64,000 nucleotides of DNA, taken from contig NCJG01000005.1 of NCBI GenBank assembly GCA_002282385.1, positions 62,001 to 126,000 on the forward strand, written 5' to 3'. Source of the stretch: Sphingomonadales bacterium 39-57-19 (GTDB lineage: Bacteria > Pseudomonadota > Alphaproteobacteria > Sphingomonadales > Sphingomonadaceae). The notes below the pieces were generated by a model, which saw only the letters and a list, made by a program, of their open reading frames with translations, had not been told where the DNA came from and ran no database searches. The translations under genes were made by a program, and so were the position numbers. Shown here in pieces: positions 9,575 to 18,703 of this stretch; within the stretch, counting starts at the first letter, position 1, and every line of letters begins with the position of its first letter.

Positions 9575-10171
9575 ATGGAAAGACCTGATCCTTTTAGCCT
9601 GTTCGACGATTGGTTTGCCGAAGCGCGGACCAGCGAAATCAACGACTCCAACGCAATGGCATTGGCGACCACGGGCGCAGATGGGCAACCTTCGGTCCGC
9701 ATGGTGCTGTTGAAAGGCCATGGCCCCGACCTTGGCGACCATGGTGGCTTTGTTTTCTATACGAATTTTGAAAGCCGCAAGGCGATGCAATTGTCCGACA
9801 ATGCGCAGGTTGCGCTGCTGTTTCACTGGAAATCGTTGCGGCGGCAAATCCGGATTGAGGGGGAAGCGAACCCCGTCGACGACGCGACCGCAGATGCCTA
9901 TTTCGCCACCCGCTCACGCAATTCGCAGCTGGGGGCATGGGCTTCGGACCAGTCGCGTCCCTTGGCAGACCGCGCGACATTTGAAGCGCGCTTTGCCGCG
10001 GTAGAAACCCGCTTTGAAGGGCAAGATGTTCCCCGCCCGCCGCATTGGTCGGGTTGGATGGTCAGCCCGAACCGCATCGAATTCTGGCAAGACCGCGAAT
10101 TCCGCCTGCACGAACGCTGGGTATATGAACGCGACGGCGACGGCTGGACGACGGGCATGTTATATCCATGA
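9575..10171 (+). CDS. pdxH: Pyridoxamine 5'-phosphate oxidase
   Basis: 198 residues from the ATG at 9575 (a TTG two codons earlier is possible). Typical features: [22 protein letters not shown] and [13 protein letters not shown] for FMN and phosphate binding, [12 protein letters not shown], and the active-site FRLHERW. The enzyme oxidises pyridoxine or pyridoxamine 5'-phosphate to PLP with FMN. The last residues read GMLYP where the family usually ends RLxP, a small departure. Eleven bases separate it from the next gene. Confidence 0.93.
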   Translation: MERPDPFSLFDDWFAEARTSEINDSNAMALATTGADGQPSVRMVLLKGHGPDLGDHGGFVFYTNFESRKAMQLSDNAQVALLFHWKSLRRQIRIEGEANPVDDATADAYFATRSRNSQLGAWASDQSRPLADRATFEARFAAVETRFEGQDVPRPPHWSGWMVSPNRIEFWQDREFRLHERWVYERDGDGWTTGMLYP

Positions 10172-10181
10172 AGGGCCGCGC

Positions 10182-11135
10182 ATGAGCCTAGGGCATAGCC
10201 ACCATCACCATGCACATGGTGAACTCACCAAACGTGCGGCCATCGCCAGCGTATCGATGGCGCTGTTCCTGCTTGCGCTTAAAGTGTTTGCGGCGGCGGA
10301 GACCGGGTCAGTTGCGCTGCTTGGGTCATTAGCGGACACCGGTTTTGACGTTCTTGCCTCGTTGCTCACGCTGTTCAGCGTCCGTTACGCCGCGATGCCC
10401 GCCGATGACGACCACCGTTTCGGCCATGGCAAGGCGGAGGCATTGTCCGCTTTGGTGCAGGTTGTGCTCGTCATACTGTCGGCCATCCTGATTGCATGGC
10501 GCGCGATTGTGCGGCTTGGTACGCAGGAGCCGACGTCCCATCCGGAATATGGCATTGGGGCCTCACTCATTGCGATTGTGGCAACGCTCGGGCTGCTTGC
10601 CTATCAACGTTATGTTGTCGGCAAAACCGGTTCGGTCGCGATTCAAGCGGATCATGTGCATTATCAAAGCGACCTGTTGCTCAACATTGCCGTTATTGTC
10701 GCGATTGTCCTTGATACAATGTTGGGTGTGCGCGGTGCCGACCCATTGTTCGGTATCGCGATTGCAGCGTGGCTGTTGTGGGGTGCTTACAAAGCAGCAC
10801 GTCTGGCGTTGGACCAATTGCTGGATCGCGAATGGCCGCAGGAAAAGCGCCAGCGCTTCATCGAAGTTGCGATGCGCCACCCGGAACTGCGCGGCATTCA
10901 CGATATGCGCACGCGTTCAAGCGGCGCACATGACTTTTGCCAGTTTCACGTCTGGGTCGATCCCGACATGACGGTCGCGGCGGCGCACCATATCATGGAC
11001 GAAGTCGAACAAGCGTTGATGGATGAATTCCCCGGCGTCGAAGTGTTGATCCACCCCGACCCCGAAGGCCATAAAGACGAAATGGGCTATATCCCGTCAG
11101 AAACCATCGAACATCACGAGCATCCACATGACTGA
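10182..11135 (+). CDS. Cation diffusion facilitator metal exporter (FieF-like)
   Basis: 317 residues. His-rich N-terminus (GHSHHHHAHGE), six membrane segments, metal-site motifs SLADTGFDVLAS in segment 2 and HVHYQSDLLLN in segment 5, then a cytoplasmic dimer domain with HDMRTRSSGAHDFCQFHVWVD and a His-rich tail (HHEHPHD). CDF proteins export Zn2+, Fe2+ or Mn2+ against protons. Two Asp and one His of the transport site are visible; the metal cannot be fixed from this alone. The stop overlaps the PhzF-like gene by 8 bases. Confidence 0.9.
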   Translation: MSLGHSHHHHAHGELTKRAAIASVSMALFLLALKVFAAAETGSVALLGSLADTGFDVLASLLTLFSVRYAAMPADDDHRFGHGKAEALSALVQVVLVILSAILIAWRAIVRLGTQEPTSHPEYGIGASLIAIVATLGLLAYQRYVVGKTGSVAIQADHVHYQSDLLLNIAVIVAIVLDTMLGVRGADPLFGIAIAAWLLWGAYKAARLALDQLLDREWPQEKRQRFIEVAMRHPELRGIHDMRTRSSGAHDFCQFHVWVDPDMTVAAAHHIMDEVEQALMDEFPGVEVLIHPDPEGHKDEMGYIPSETIEHHEHPHD

Positions 11136-11925
11136 CTTGCCTTATTATCACGTTGACGCCTTTGCCGATCGGCCGTTCACGGGCAATCAGGCCGCGGTCA
11201 TGCCGCTCACGCACTGGCTGGATGACACCGTGCTTCAGGCGATTGGCGAGGAAAACAACTTTGCCGAAACGGCATTCTACCTGCCCGACGAAACCGGCGC
11301 TGCCGATTATGAATTGCGCTGGTTCACGCCAGAGGTTGAAATACGCCTCTGCGGCCATGCGACACTTGCGAGCGGGCATATCGTCCTGAGTGAAAACCCT
11401 GCGCTTGACCGCGTGACGTTCCGGACGCGCAAATCGGGCATATTGGAAGTGCGCCGCGAAGCTGATGGCTATGCCGTCGCATTGCCGGCAATCCCGACGG
11501 AGCCGGTTAATAACCCCGAAATGATGCAGGCCATGGGCGGCAATCCCCTGTCGATGCGCAGCAACCCCGACAGCTATAATATGTTCGTTTATGCCACGGC
11601 GGCAGAAATTTTGGCGCTGAAGCCCGATATGAAGGCGCTTGCGACACTTGGCGATGACAGCTTCACCGCCACGGCGCGCGGGGAGGACACCGACATTGTC
11701 AGCCGCGTTTTTGTTCCGGGTGCAGGCGTTGATGAAGACAGCGTTACCGGCAGCGCCCATGCGGTCCTGACGCCCTATTGGGCTGCCGAGCTGGGGCGTG
11801 ACAATTTTACCGCTTATCAGGCATCCGCGCGCGGCGGTTATCTTGGTTGCCGTCTTGATGGTGAACGTGTGTGGTTGTCAGGCCATTGTTTTACGGTAGT
11901 AAAGGGAATGTTCAGCTTGGGCTGA
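11128..11925 (+). CDS. PhzF-family isomerase/epimerase-like protein
   Basis: 265 residues starting MTDLPYYHVDAFADRPFTGNQAAV, which holds the FxGNxAAV signature. Also present are ENNFAETAFYLP with the catalytic-type Glu, RWFTPEVEIRLCGHATLAS, and VFVPGAGVDEDSVTGSAHAVL. The diaminopimelate-epimerase-like fold is the same as in phenazine-pathway PhzF, but no other phenazine gene is present, so a general isomerase of unknown substrate is more likely. It overlaps the CDF gene by 8 bases. Confidence 0.88.
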   Translation: MTDLPYYHVDAFADRPFTGNQAAVMPLTHWLDDTVLQAIGEENNFAETAFYLPDETGAADYELRWFTPEVEIRLCGHATLASGHIVLSENPALDRVTFRTRKSGILEVRREADGYAVALPAIPTEPVNNPEMMQAMGGNPLSMRSNPDSYNMFVYATAAEILALKPDMKALATLGDDSFTATARGEDTDIVSRVFVPGAGVDEDSVTGSAHAVLTPYWAAELGRDNFTAYQASARGGYLGCRLDGERVWLSGHCFTVVKGMFSLG

Positions 11926-11960
11926 CCATCACAGTCATTCCATTGTTCAAAGGATTATTC

Positions 11961-12242
11961 ATGCGTAAATCATTGGCCATACTGGCTGCACTCGTCCTGT
12001 CCCCTGTTGCGATGGCTCAGGACGCGCCTCCGCCGCCACCGGCTGGTGGTGCGCCGCAGCCCGAGCAAATCTTTGCTTTTCTCGATGCAAATAAAGACGG
12101 CTTCATCGCTAAGGACGAAGCACAGGGACCATTGGTCCAGTATTTCGGGATGATCGATACCGATAAGGACGACAAGATTTCGATGGCTGAACTGAAAACT
12201 GCCTTGGAAGCAATGCGTCCGCCCGAGCCTACGCAAGGCTAG
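11961..12242 (+). CDS. Small secreted EF-hand protein
   Basis: 93 residues from the ATG at 11961, with AAAGGA upstream. Signal peptide MRKSLAILAALVLSPVAMAQ, a Pro-rich linker (about 21-33), then two EF-hand loops: DANKDGFIAKDE is canonical; DTDKDDKISMAE keeps the acidic ligands but has Asp instead of Gly at loop position 6. Probably a periplasmic calcium-binding protein; partner unknown. It lies 35 bases after the PhzF-like gene and is followed by a strong hairpin. Confidence 0.82.
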   Translation: MRKSLAILAALVLSPVAMAQDAPPPPPAGGAPQPEQIFAFLDANKDGFIAKDEAQGPLVQYFGMIDTDKDDKISMAELKTALEAMRPPEPTQG

Positions 12243-12260
12243 ACCCAAGGCAAATAATTC

Positions 12261-12280
12261 TATCCTAATATATTAGGATA
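12261..12280. repeat. Perfect 20-bp palindrome
   Basis: TATCCTAATATATTAGGATA is its own reverse complement over all 20 bases. It lies between the EF-hand stop and the following terminator stem. It could be a protein binding site or an extra hairpin; nothing decides. Confidence 0.6.
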
Positions 12281-12318
12281 AAACGCGCGGGCGGCCATCG
12301 GGCCTCCCGCGCGTTTTT
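12280..12318. terminator. Bidirectional intrinsic terminator between EF-hand gene and ppi
   Basis: A stem of 12 bases (AAAACGCGCGGG with CCCGCGCGTTTT) around a short loop. It is flanked by T runs on the plus strand and A runs upstream, so it can stop transcription from both convergent genes. Confidence 0.85.
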
Positions 12319-12322
12319 AATA

Positions 12323-12772
12323 TCAGGCTACAGTCGCCTTGCGGATGACGCCTGGATTCGCAGGTGGTTCGCCCTTTGGCAAAGCATCGATATGTTCCAT
12401 GCCGCTGGTGACTTGGCCCCAGACCGTATACTGACGGTCAAGGAAGGTCGCATCATCAAAGCAGATGAAGAACTGGCTGTTGGCCGTGTTCGGGTCATTG
12501 GTACGCGCCATGGAGCATACGCCGCGCACATGCGGTTCAGCGTTGAATTCCTGTGCCAGATTTGGCTTGGACGAACCGCCCATGCCAGTGCCGTTCGGGC
12601 AACCGCCCTGCGCCATGAATCCGGGAATCACGCGGTGGAACTTCACACCGTCGTAAAAGCCTTCGCCAGCCAGTTCTTTGATACGGGCAACATGGTTTGG
12701 CGCCAGATCGGGGCGAAGTTTGATAACAACGTCGCCGCTGTCGAGCGAAAGGGTAAGCGTTTCATCGGCCAT
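12323..12772 (-). CDS. Cyclophilin-type peptidyl-prolyl cis-trans isomerase
   Basis: 149 residues, no signal peptide, so cytoplasmic (PpiB-like). The core signature is clear: FYDGVKFHRVIPGFMAQGGC near residues 39-58 with catalytic Arg, then SMARTNDPNTANSQFFICF and TVWGQVTSGM. It speeds proline isomerisation during folding. It is convergent with the EF-hand gene across the terminator and divergent from mgtE, with a 154-base region between the two start codons. Confidence 0.94.
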   Translation of the reverse strand: MADETLTLSLDSGDVVIKLRPDLAPNHVARIKELAGEGFYDGVKFHRVIPGFMAQGGCPNGTGMGGSSKPNLAQEFNAEPHVRGVCSMARTNDPNTANSQFFICFDDATFLDRQYTVWGQVTSGMEHIDALPKGEPPANPGVIRKATVA

Positions 12773-12926
12773 ATATATAATCCTTTAGGCTGGGGAAATG
12801 TTGACGGTGCCCTAGGGGATGCATTGCGCGCGTGCAAAGCCAAAATCATTGCAATTTAACGCTGCACGCTTAGGAGGGGCGCAATTACAACGTCCAGGCA
12901 CAAAATTACGAATGGGAGGCCCGCAC

Positions 12927-14336
12927 ATGACAAGCGATATCGCCGACCCATTGACCATCGATACCGAAATTTTGGAGACGCTGGACGAAGACAACCGTCT
13001 GACCCGCGACTATGTCGACCGCGTGCTGGACGCCATGGAAGCGGGCGACGCCCAAGAAGTCTACCGCCTTGTTGAACCGCTCCACGAAGCCGACATTGCC
13101 GACCTTCTCGAGCTAACGCCGTCTGAACGGCGCGGCGACCTTGCCATCAGCATGGGCGCGTTGATGAGCGCCGAAGTGCTGGCTGAGGTCAATGACTATG
13201 TCCGCGAGGATATCATTGACGCCTTGCCCGCAGCGCAAGTTGCTGGGCTGGCTGGACAGTTGGACACCGATGACGCGGTTGCGATCATCGAGGATATGGA
13301 GGAAGAGGACCAGCAGGCCGTTCTTGCCGAGCTGGACCCCGAAGACCGCGCCGTCATCGAAGACGCGCTGTCCTACCCCGAAGAATCCGCTGGCCGTATC
13401 ATGCAGCGCGAGCTTGTGGCGGTGCCAGAGCATATGACCGTGGGTCAGCTGATCGACTATCTGCGCGACCATCATGAGCTAACCACAGAGTTCTGGGAAG
13501 TGTTTGTCGTCGACCCGCAGCATAAGCCCGTGGGTACGTGCAAGCTCAGCTGGATCATGCGCAGCCAGCGCAAGGTTCCTGTCAGCGACATTATGAAGCA
13601 CGAACAGACGCTGATTCCTGTCGATATGGATCAGGAAGAAGTCGCGCTTCGGTTCCAGAAATATGCGCTTATTTCGGCCGCTGTTGTGGATGGCGCGGGA
13701 CGGCTCGTGGGTGTCATCACGGCCGATGACATCGTGCACATCATTCAGGAAGAAGCGGACGAAGATATCTTGCGGCTGTCTGGTGCCGGTGAAGGTGACA
13801 TTAACGAACCTATTTCCGACAGTTATAAAGCACGCGTGCGCTGGTTGATTGCCAATCTGGGTACTGCGATGGTGGCCAGTTTCATCATCGCGCAATTTGG
13901 GGCGGCCATTGAAACCATGGTCGCCTTGGCTGTGCTTATGCCCATTGTTGCCTCCATTGGCGGCAATGCAGGCACGCAGACACTTGCGGTTACGGTGCGT
14001 GCGTTGGCAACCAATCAGCTTACGCAATCGAACACCATGCGGTCGATCTGGCGCGAGATTCGCGTCGCCCTGCTCATTGGTGCAACGATTGCAGTTATCG
14101 CTGGCTTCGGCGCGGGCATCATATTTGGCGATCAGCTGCTGGGCGGCGTTATTGCGGTGGCGATATTGTGCAACATCGCGCTGGCCGGTCTGTCGGGTGT
14201 TGCCATACCTGTTCTGCTTGATCGCCTTGATCAGGATCCTGCCGTATCAAGTTCGATATTCGTAACGATGATTACGGATTCCATGGGCTTCCTTATTTTC
14301 TTGGGGCTTGCGGTCTTCAGCGGCCTTGTCGGTTAA
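12927..14336 (+). CDS. mgtE: Magnesium transporter MgtE
   Basis: 469 residues from the ATG at 12927 with GGGAGG upstream; the open frame extends further left but lacks a better start. Acidic helical N domain with repeated DxxDxxE-type stretches (about 1-135), two CBS domains (about 140-265), a connecting helix, then five membrane segments from about residue 300, including the MPIVASIGGNAGTQTLAV pore segment with the family's GGNxGxQ motif. MgtE is a Mg2+-gated channel; cytosolic Mg2+ bound by the N/CBS domains closes it. Confidence 0.95.
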   Translation: MTSDIADPLTIDTEILETLDEDNRLTRDYVDRVLDAMEAGDAQEVYRLVEPLHEADIADLLELTPSERRGDLAISMGALMSAEVLAEVNDYVREDIIDALPAAQVAGLAGQLDTDDAVAIIEDMEEEDQQAVLAELDPEDRAVIEDALSYPEESAGRIMQRELVAVPEHMTVGQLIDYLRDHHELTTEFWEVFVVDPQHKPVGTCKLSWIMRSQRKVPVSDIMKHEQTLIPVDMDQEEVALRFQKYALISAAVVDGAGRLVGVITADDIVHIIQEEADEDILRLSGAGEGDINEPISDSYKARVRWLIANLGTAMVASFIIAQFGAAIETMVALAVLMPIVASIGGNAGTQTLAVTVRALATNQLTQSNTMRSIWREIRVALLIGATIAVIAGFGAGIIFGDQLLGGVIAVAILCNIALAGLSGVAIPVLLDRLDQDPAVSSSIFVTMITDSMGFLIFLGLAVFSGLVG

Positions 14337-14360
14337 CACTGCAGTTACCAAATAACCCCC

Positions 14361-14765
14361 ATGCCTCTTAACATGACCAAAATCGCGTTCGGCGCGGAAA
14401 GCCCGAAACATTTGCGCGAGCGCCTTTCGGCTTATGCGCAGGATGGTGAAGTGCGCCTGACCACGCGTTATTTGCCCAAGCGCGTTGACGAAATGGCGGG
14501 TGGATCGCTGTTCTGGATTCATACACATACCATCATCGGCCGAAGCCCGATTTTGGGCTTTATGGAAAATGGTGCCGGTCGCCATTGGATCCGGCTGCAA
14601 CCGCGCCTGATCGCGGTGCGTTCAACGCCTAAAAGGGCGCATCAGGGCTGGAGCTATCTTGAGGAGGCGAACACGCCGCCGGATCTCGATTCTGTCGAAA
14701 CCGATGGCCGTGACGAAATGTCCCCAAAGATGCTGGGCGAGCTTATGAAGATGGGGCTGGTTTAA
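14361..14765 (+). CDS. DUF1489 family protein
   Basis: 134 residues. Pattern typical of DUF1489, an alphaproteobacterial family without known function: TKIAFGAESPKHL at the start, RYLPKRVDEMAGGSLFWI, then IIGRSPILGF, RPKRAHQGWSYLE-like C-terminal half. No signal peptide or membrane segment. It follows mgtE by 24 bases, so the two could share a transcript, and its stop overlaps the convergent FrnE-like gene by 4 bases. Confidence 0.75.
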   Translation: MPLNMTKIAFGAESPKHLRERLSAYAQDGEVRLTTRYLPKRVDEMAGGSLFWIHTHTIIGRSPILGFMENGAGRHWIRLQPRLIAVRSTPKRAHQGWSYLEEANTPPDLDSVETDGRDEMSPKMLGELMKMGLV

Positions 14766-15436
14766 GCCGCTTCGCGCTTCGCCAACACCTTGTTGATCAC
14801 ATCGGCAAACGTCTCCGCGCTTTGTGCGCCCGGAACCATGAATTTTTGGTCAAAGATGATCGCGGGGACGCCGGTTATATTCTGGTCCATCCAATGCGCC
14901 ATTTCCGCACGCACGCTTTCGGTCAGCGCCGCGTCGGCAATCCACGCCGCCGCTACTGCGCGGTCCATCCCCTGCGCCTCGGCAATATCGCAGAGCACTT
15001 CGATGTCGCTTACATCGCGGCGGTCCTGAAAATAGGCCTTGAACAAAGCCATTTTCAGATCCGTCTGTGCTTTCCAGCCGCGTTCGCTCCCGAAAATCGT
15101 CAGCAGCTTATGCGCATTGAACGTATTGTATATGCGCATGCCCTCACCATAGTTGAACGCAAAACCCAAGCTATCGCCAATGTCGCTCAGCCGTTGCCGG
15201 TTAGCGCGGCTTTGTTCGGGCGTACTGCCATATTTGCGGGCAATATGTTCGGCGGTGTCCTCGCCCTCGGGGGGCATATTCGGGTTGAGTTGAAACGGAT
15301 GCCAATGGGTTTCAACGGCCAGATCGCGGCCCACCAGCGTCAGCGCTTTTTCCACCTGCTTTAAACCGATGATGCACCACGGGCACACGACATCGGATAC
15401 AATATCAATGCGCAAGGGAACGGCGACACCGGTCAT
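14762..15436 (-). CDS. DsbA-fold oxidoreductase, FrnE-like
   Basis: 224 residues from the ATG at 15436, which overlaps the nudC stop as ATGA. The thioredoxin-like N-terminus has SDVVCPWCIIG (active-site CPWC near residues 18-21), a helical insertion, and GVPAIIFDQKFMVPGAQ with the cis-Pro. There is no signal peptide, so it is a cytosolic disulfide/2-hydroxychromene isomerase-like enzyme of the FrnE type, a family reported in oxidative-stress contexts. Chain nudC then this gene appears to be one operon. Confidence 0.88.
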   Translation of the reverse strand: MTGVAVPLRIDIVSDVVCPWCIIGLKQVEKALTLVGRDLAVETHWHPFQLNPNMPPEGEDTAEHIARKYGSTPEQSRANRQRLSDIGDSLGFAFNYGEGMRIYNTFNAHKLLTIFGSERGWKAQTDLKMALFKAYFQDRRDVSDIEVLCDIAEAQGMDRAVAAAWIADAALTESVRAEMAHWMDQNITGVPAIIFDQKFMVPGAQSAETFADVINKVLAKREAA

Positions 15437-16302
15437 TGCGACACCCAATATTTCAATAGGCTATGCGCAATCGCAAAAGGCGGCGGTGCATTGAAACGGC
15501 GGTCCGAAGCACCTTCCAGCGCAGCACGCGCTTCTTCCTTTGTGACCCACATGGCGTCTTCTATTTCGGTGGTGTCGAGGAGCAACGCATCGCCTTGCGC
15601 ATCGGCGATGCATGCCATCATCAGTTGCGACCCACCAAATGGCCATGGTTGGCTGGTGACATAACGCACGGCGCCGCAGGTGACGCCGGCTTCTTCATGG
15701 ATTTCACGACGCACCGCTTCCTCCATGCTTTCGCCGGGCTCCAAAAAGCCAGCGAGCGCCGAGTAATTTCCGGGCGGGAAGCGTGACTGCCGTCCCACCA
15801 GCGCTTTGCCTTCATATTCGGCAAGCATGATGACCACTGGGTCCGTGCGCGGGAAATGTTCCTTTGCGCAATTGCCGCATTTACGGCCCCATCCTGCACG
15901 GAACAGCGCGGTGGCATGCCCGCAACGTCCACAAAAACGATGGTTATTGTGCCATTCAATCAGGCTGCGCGCGGTGCCGTAAATTGCGGCATCTTCGGCA
16001 GGCAGCATGGACAAGGCACGCCAGATAGCCGGCGAACGAAATGCGTCTCCGGTCGCCTCAACGACGGCGACAAAATGCGGCTTATCATCGGAAAGGCCAA
16101 GTAAGATGAGTTCTTCCGAACCATCCAATTCTGCCATCGAATGCCAATGCAAGCCGCCTGCGTCGCTGACGCGGGGATCCAGGCCATCGAGACCCAAAAC
16201 CCGCGCACGCCAGTCAGCCAGCAAAACGCCATAGGCTTCTGCATCATTGCGTACGCGGTCAGCGCGATCGAGCGGTGAGCCCGTAAACCCTGGCGACATC
16301 AT
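15433..16302 (-). CDS. nudC: NAD(+) diphosphatase NudC (Nudix)
   Basis: 289 residues from the ATG at 16302, 4 bases after the serine-hydrolase stop. Four-Cys zinc ribbon (CGRCGHA ... CGNC, about residues 128-149), the Nudix box GFLEPGESMEEAVRREIHEE, and the NudC-specific motif SQPWPFGGSQLMM, where the common SQPWPFPxS has Gly for Pro. The family cleaves NADH/NAD to NMN and AMP and also removes NAD caps from RNA. Translation is coupled to the FrnE-like gene by ATGA. Confidence 0.93.
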   Translation of the reverse strand: MMSPGFTGSPLDRADRVRNDAEAYGVLLADWRARVLGLDGLDPRVSDAGGLHWHSMAELDGSEELILLGLSDDKPHFVAVVEATGDAFRSPAIWRALSMLPAEDAAIYGTARSLIEWHNNHRFCGRCGHATALFRAGWGRKCGNCAKEHFPRTDPVVIMLAEYEGKALVGRQSRFPPGNYSALAGFLEPGESMEEAVRREIHEEAGVTCGAVRYVTSQPWPFGGSQLMMACIADAQGDALLLDTTEIEDAMWVTKEEARAALEGASDRRFNAPPPFAIAHSLLKYWVSQ

Positions 16303-16306
16303 CGGA

Positions 16307-17611
16307 TCAGGCTGGCAGGCCAAGGTCCTTCAGGACCCATTTTGCGAAATTCTCGTGGAACGGATAGGCGTTGCTTGGCATATATTGCGCCATGCAAATC
16401 GCGCGCAACTTGCGCTTTGGATCGACGAACGCAACGGTGCCGGCGGCACCACCCCAGCCGTATACACCTTCATTCGCGCCCTTGCCAACGCGTCCGCCCG
16501 CGCCAAAGCCTGCGCCGTCCGCATAGGTACCGTCGGTTGACACAGCAGGGGGCAACAGGTCGGACATTGCGAGCGCAGCAGTTTTTGGCGACATAATCCG
16601 CACGCCGTCCAGCTCACCATAATTGGCAAGCATGTTGAGGAAACGGTCATAATCGCGCGCCGAACAGACCACACCTGCACCACCAAAGGCAAAGGCCGGC
16701 TTGTCGAGATAGATGCTCGTCGCCGCCGGATCGATTGGGAACAGGACACCGTTGACGGGCGCATAGTTTGAAACCAATCGCGGCGTTTCCGACTTTGGCA
16801 CTTGGAAAAAGCTGCTGTTCATTTTCAGCGGATCAAAAATGCGTGTCTTGAGGAAAGCCTCAAAATCCATACCGCTAGCAACTTCAATCACGCGGCCCAA
16901 CAAATCGAGCGAGATGGAATAGCTCCATTTGGTTCCGGGCTCTGCAACCAAAGGCAATTTCGCAAGTCGTTCCGAAAATGTCTTCAGATCGGGGGTCGGC
17001 GTACTGGTTGGTTGGCCTGGAATAGGAAAGCGGCTGACGATGCCCGGCGTAATGCCGTTGTCCAGATAGGCCTGCAGCAACGGCCCCTTGGTGATGATGG
17101 AATATCCAAGGCCAGCCGTATGCGTCAACAAGTGGCGAACCGTAATCTGGTTCTTGGCCGGAACCGCATCCATGCTTTTCTCAGGGTCGGTCAACACCGT
17201 CATATTGGCGAATTCAGGCAGAAATTCGGAGATCGGCTGATCGAGCTTCATCTTGCCTTCGCCAACCAAAATCATCGCGGCCATGCCCGTGATAGGCTTC
17301 GTCATCGAATAGACGCGCCATAATGTGTCGATATTGACAGGCGTCTTCTCGCCCAGTCCTTGCGTGCCAACGGCAATGACGTCTGGCATACCAGACGCCC
17401 GGCCAATGGTTGCCAAAACGCCGGGAAGCTTGCCCAACGAAACATAGCTTTCAAATTCGGCTTTGATCGTAGGGTATTTTTCCGCAGCCTGCGCCCAAGC
17501 CATGCCGGGCAAAAACGCACCAACGGCGCCGGCGCCTGCCAGTCGTCCGCCCCATGCGAGTAATCCGCGCCGACCCAACATGATCTGCCCTGTTGCTTGT
17601 ACGTCCATCAT
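16307..17611 (-). CDS. Serine hydrolase, beta-lactamase/esterase family, Tat-like export
   Basis: 434 residues. An N-terminal GRRGLLAWGGRLAGAGAVGA looks like a twin-arginine signal ending near MAWA-QA. The penicillin-binding fold then shows YSMTKP (SxxK-type Ser/Lys near residues 103-106), the YSI tripeptide and a GWGGAAGT segment in the place of the KTG box. These class-C-like proteins are mostly periplasmic esterases or peptidases rather than true beta-lactamases. The ATG at 17611 overlaps the mutY stop (ATGA). Confidence 0.88.
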   Translation of the reverse strand: MMDVQATGQIMLGRRGLLAWGGRLAGAGAVGAFLPGMAWAQAAEKYPTIKAEFESYVSLGKLPGVLATIGRASGMPDVIAVGTQGLGEKTPVNIDTLWRVYSMTKPITGMAAMILVGEGKMKLDQPISEFLPEFANMTVLTDPEKSMDAVPAKNQITVRHLLTHTAGLGYSIITKGPLLQAYLDNGITPGIVSRFPIPGQPTSTPTPDLKTFSERLAKLPLVAEPGTKWSYSISLDLLGRVIEVASGMDFEAFLKTRIFDPLKMNSSFFQVPKSETPRLVSNYAPVNGVLFPIDPAATSIYLDKPAFAFGGAGVVCSARDYDRFLNMLANYGELDGVRIMSPKTAALAMSDLLPPAVSTDGTYADGAGFGAGGRVGKGANEGVYGWGGAAGTVAFVDPKRKLRAICMAQYMPSNAYPFHENFAKWVLKDLGLPA

Positions 17612-18693
17612 CTCTCTCCTGCGTTCAAAACCGCCTCAGTCACTTTTCTGAATAGGGTCGGCAGACCAGCCTTGTCGAGCGATTTTAGCGGCCACCATTC
17701 GCCCTCACCGGGGCCGTCCGCGTCTGCTGGCCATGACGTAACGGCAATGTTCAGGGTCAGGGAAAAATGCGTGAATATATGCGCAACCTGCGTGGGCAAT
17801 TTTTGCCAATTGGCTGCGGCAGGCGCAATTGCGTCACCGTCGATGCGCGCTGTCCATCCGTCATCAGGCAATGCCCGCATGCCCGCAAGCAAACCGCGAT
17901 CATCGCGGCGCTGCAGCCAGACATGGGCGTCACGTTCAATCCAATATACATGCCCCGACCGATGCGGTTTCGCGCTTTTCGGCAGTTTTGCGGGATAGAT
18001 TTCGGGGTTGCCTGCACGAAAGGCGGCACATGCAAATTGGATGGGACAAATCAGGCACGACGGCGAACGGACCGAACAGATGCCCGCGCCTAAATCCATC
18101 ATCGCCTGCGCAAAATCGCCTGCCCTCAGTTCCGGCGTAATGCTATCGGTAGCCTCGCGAATATCTGGCTTTGCCTGCGGCAGCGGCGTTGATATCGCAA
18201 ATAGCCGCGACACCACGCGCTCGACATTGGCGTCGACCACCACCGCGCGCCGCCCAAATGCAATCGCGGCAATCGCCGCTGCTGTGTAGGGACCTATGCC
18301 GGGCAGCTTTAGCAAATCTGCTTCATAAGAAGGCAATTGCCCCTGATATTCGGAAACCACCACGCGCGCGCATTTCAAAAGATTGCGGGCACGGGCATAA
18401 TAACCAAGCCCGGCCCATGCGGCCATAACATCCGCATCATCGGCCGCAGCTAGGGCCGCAAAATTGGGCCACGTCTGCGTGAATGTGCGGAAATAGGCAC
18501 CGACGGCGGCGACCGTGGTCTGCTGCAACATGATTTCCGACAACCAGACATGATAGGGGTCCGCGAAACCCTGTCCCGGCAATTTCCGCCATGGCAAGGT
18601 TCGGGCATGAACATCATAATGCGCCAGCAGACGCTCGGCGATATCCCCAGAATTCTGGTCAGTCTGTTGGACGGCAGGCATGTAAAATGGCAT
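17608..18693 (-). CDS. mutY: A/G-specific adenine glycosylase MutY
   Basis: 361 residues (or 357 from a second Met at 18681). Helix-hairpin-helix LPGIGPYTAAAIAAIAFG with the catalytic Asp in VDANVERVVSRL, the iron-sulfur Cys cluster CSVRSPSCLICPIQFAC, and a C-terminal Nudix-like domain (WIERDAHVWLQRRDDRGLLAGMRALPDD). MutY removes A paired with 8-oxoG. The start codon is only 10 bases from the divergent dciA-like start, so the promoters must overlap coding sequence. Confidence 0.95.
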   Translation of the reverse strand: MPFYMPAVQQTDQNSGDIAERLLAHYDVHARTLPWRKLPGQGFADPYHVWLSEIMLQQTTVAAVGAYFRTFTQTWPNFAALAAADDADVMAAWAGLGYYARARNLLKCARVVVSEYQGQLPSYEADLLKLPGIGPYTAAAIAAIAFGRRAVVVDANVERVVSRLFAISTPLPQAKPDIREATDSITPELRAGDFAQAMMDLGAGICSVRSPSCLICPIQFACAAFRAGNPEIYPAKLPKSAKPHRSGHVYWIERDAHVWLQRRDDRGLLAGMRALPDDGWTARIDGDAIAPAAANWQKLPTQVAHIFTHFSLTLNIAVTSWPADADGPGEGEWWPLKSLDKAGLPTLFRKVTEAVLNAGER

Positions 18694-18703
18694 GGATTAG
18701 GTG

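Noticed and set aside
10993..11760. 255-residue minus-strand frame
   Set aside because: Antisense to the PhzF-like gene and the end of the CDF gene; no family pattern.
11128..11925. Phenazine biosynthesis locus
   Set aside because: A PhzF-fold protein alone is common in bacteria; no other phenazine gene is nearby.
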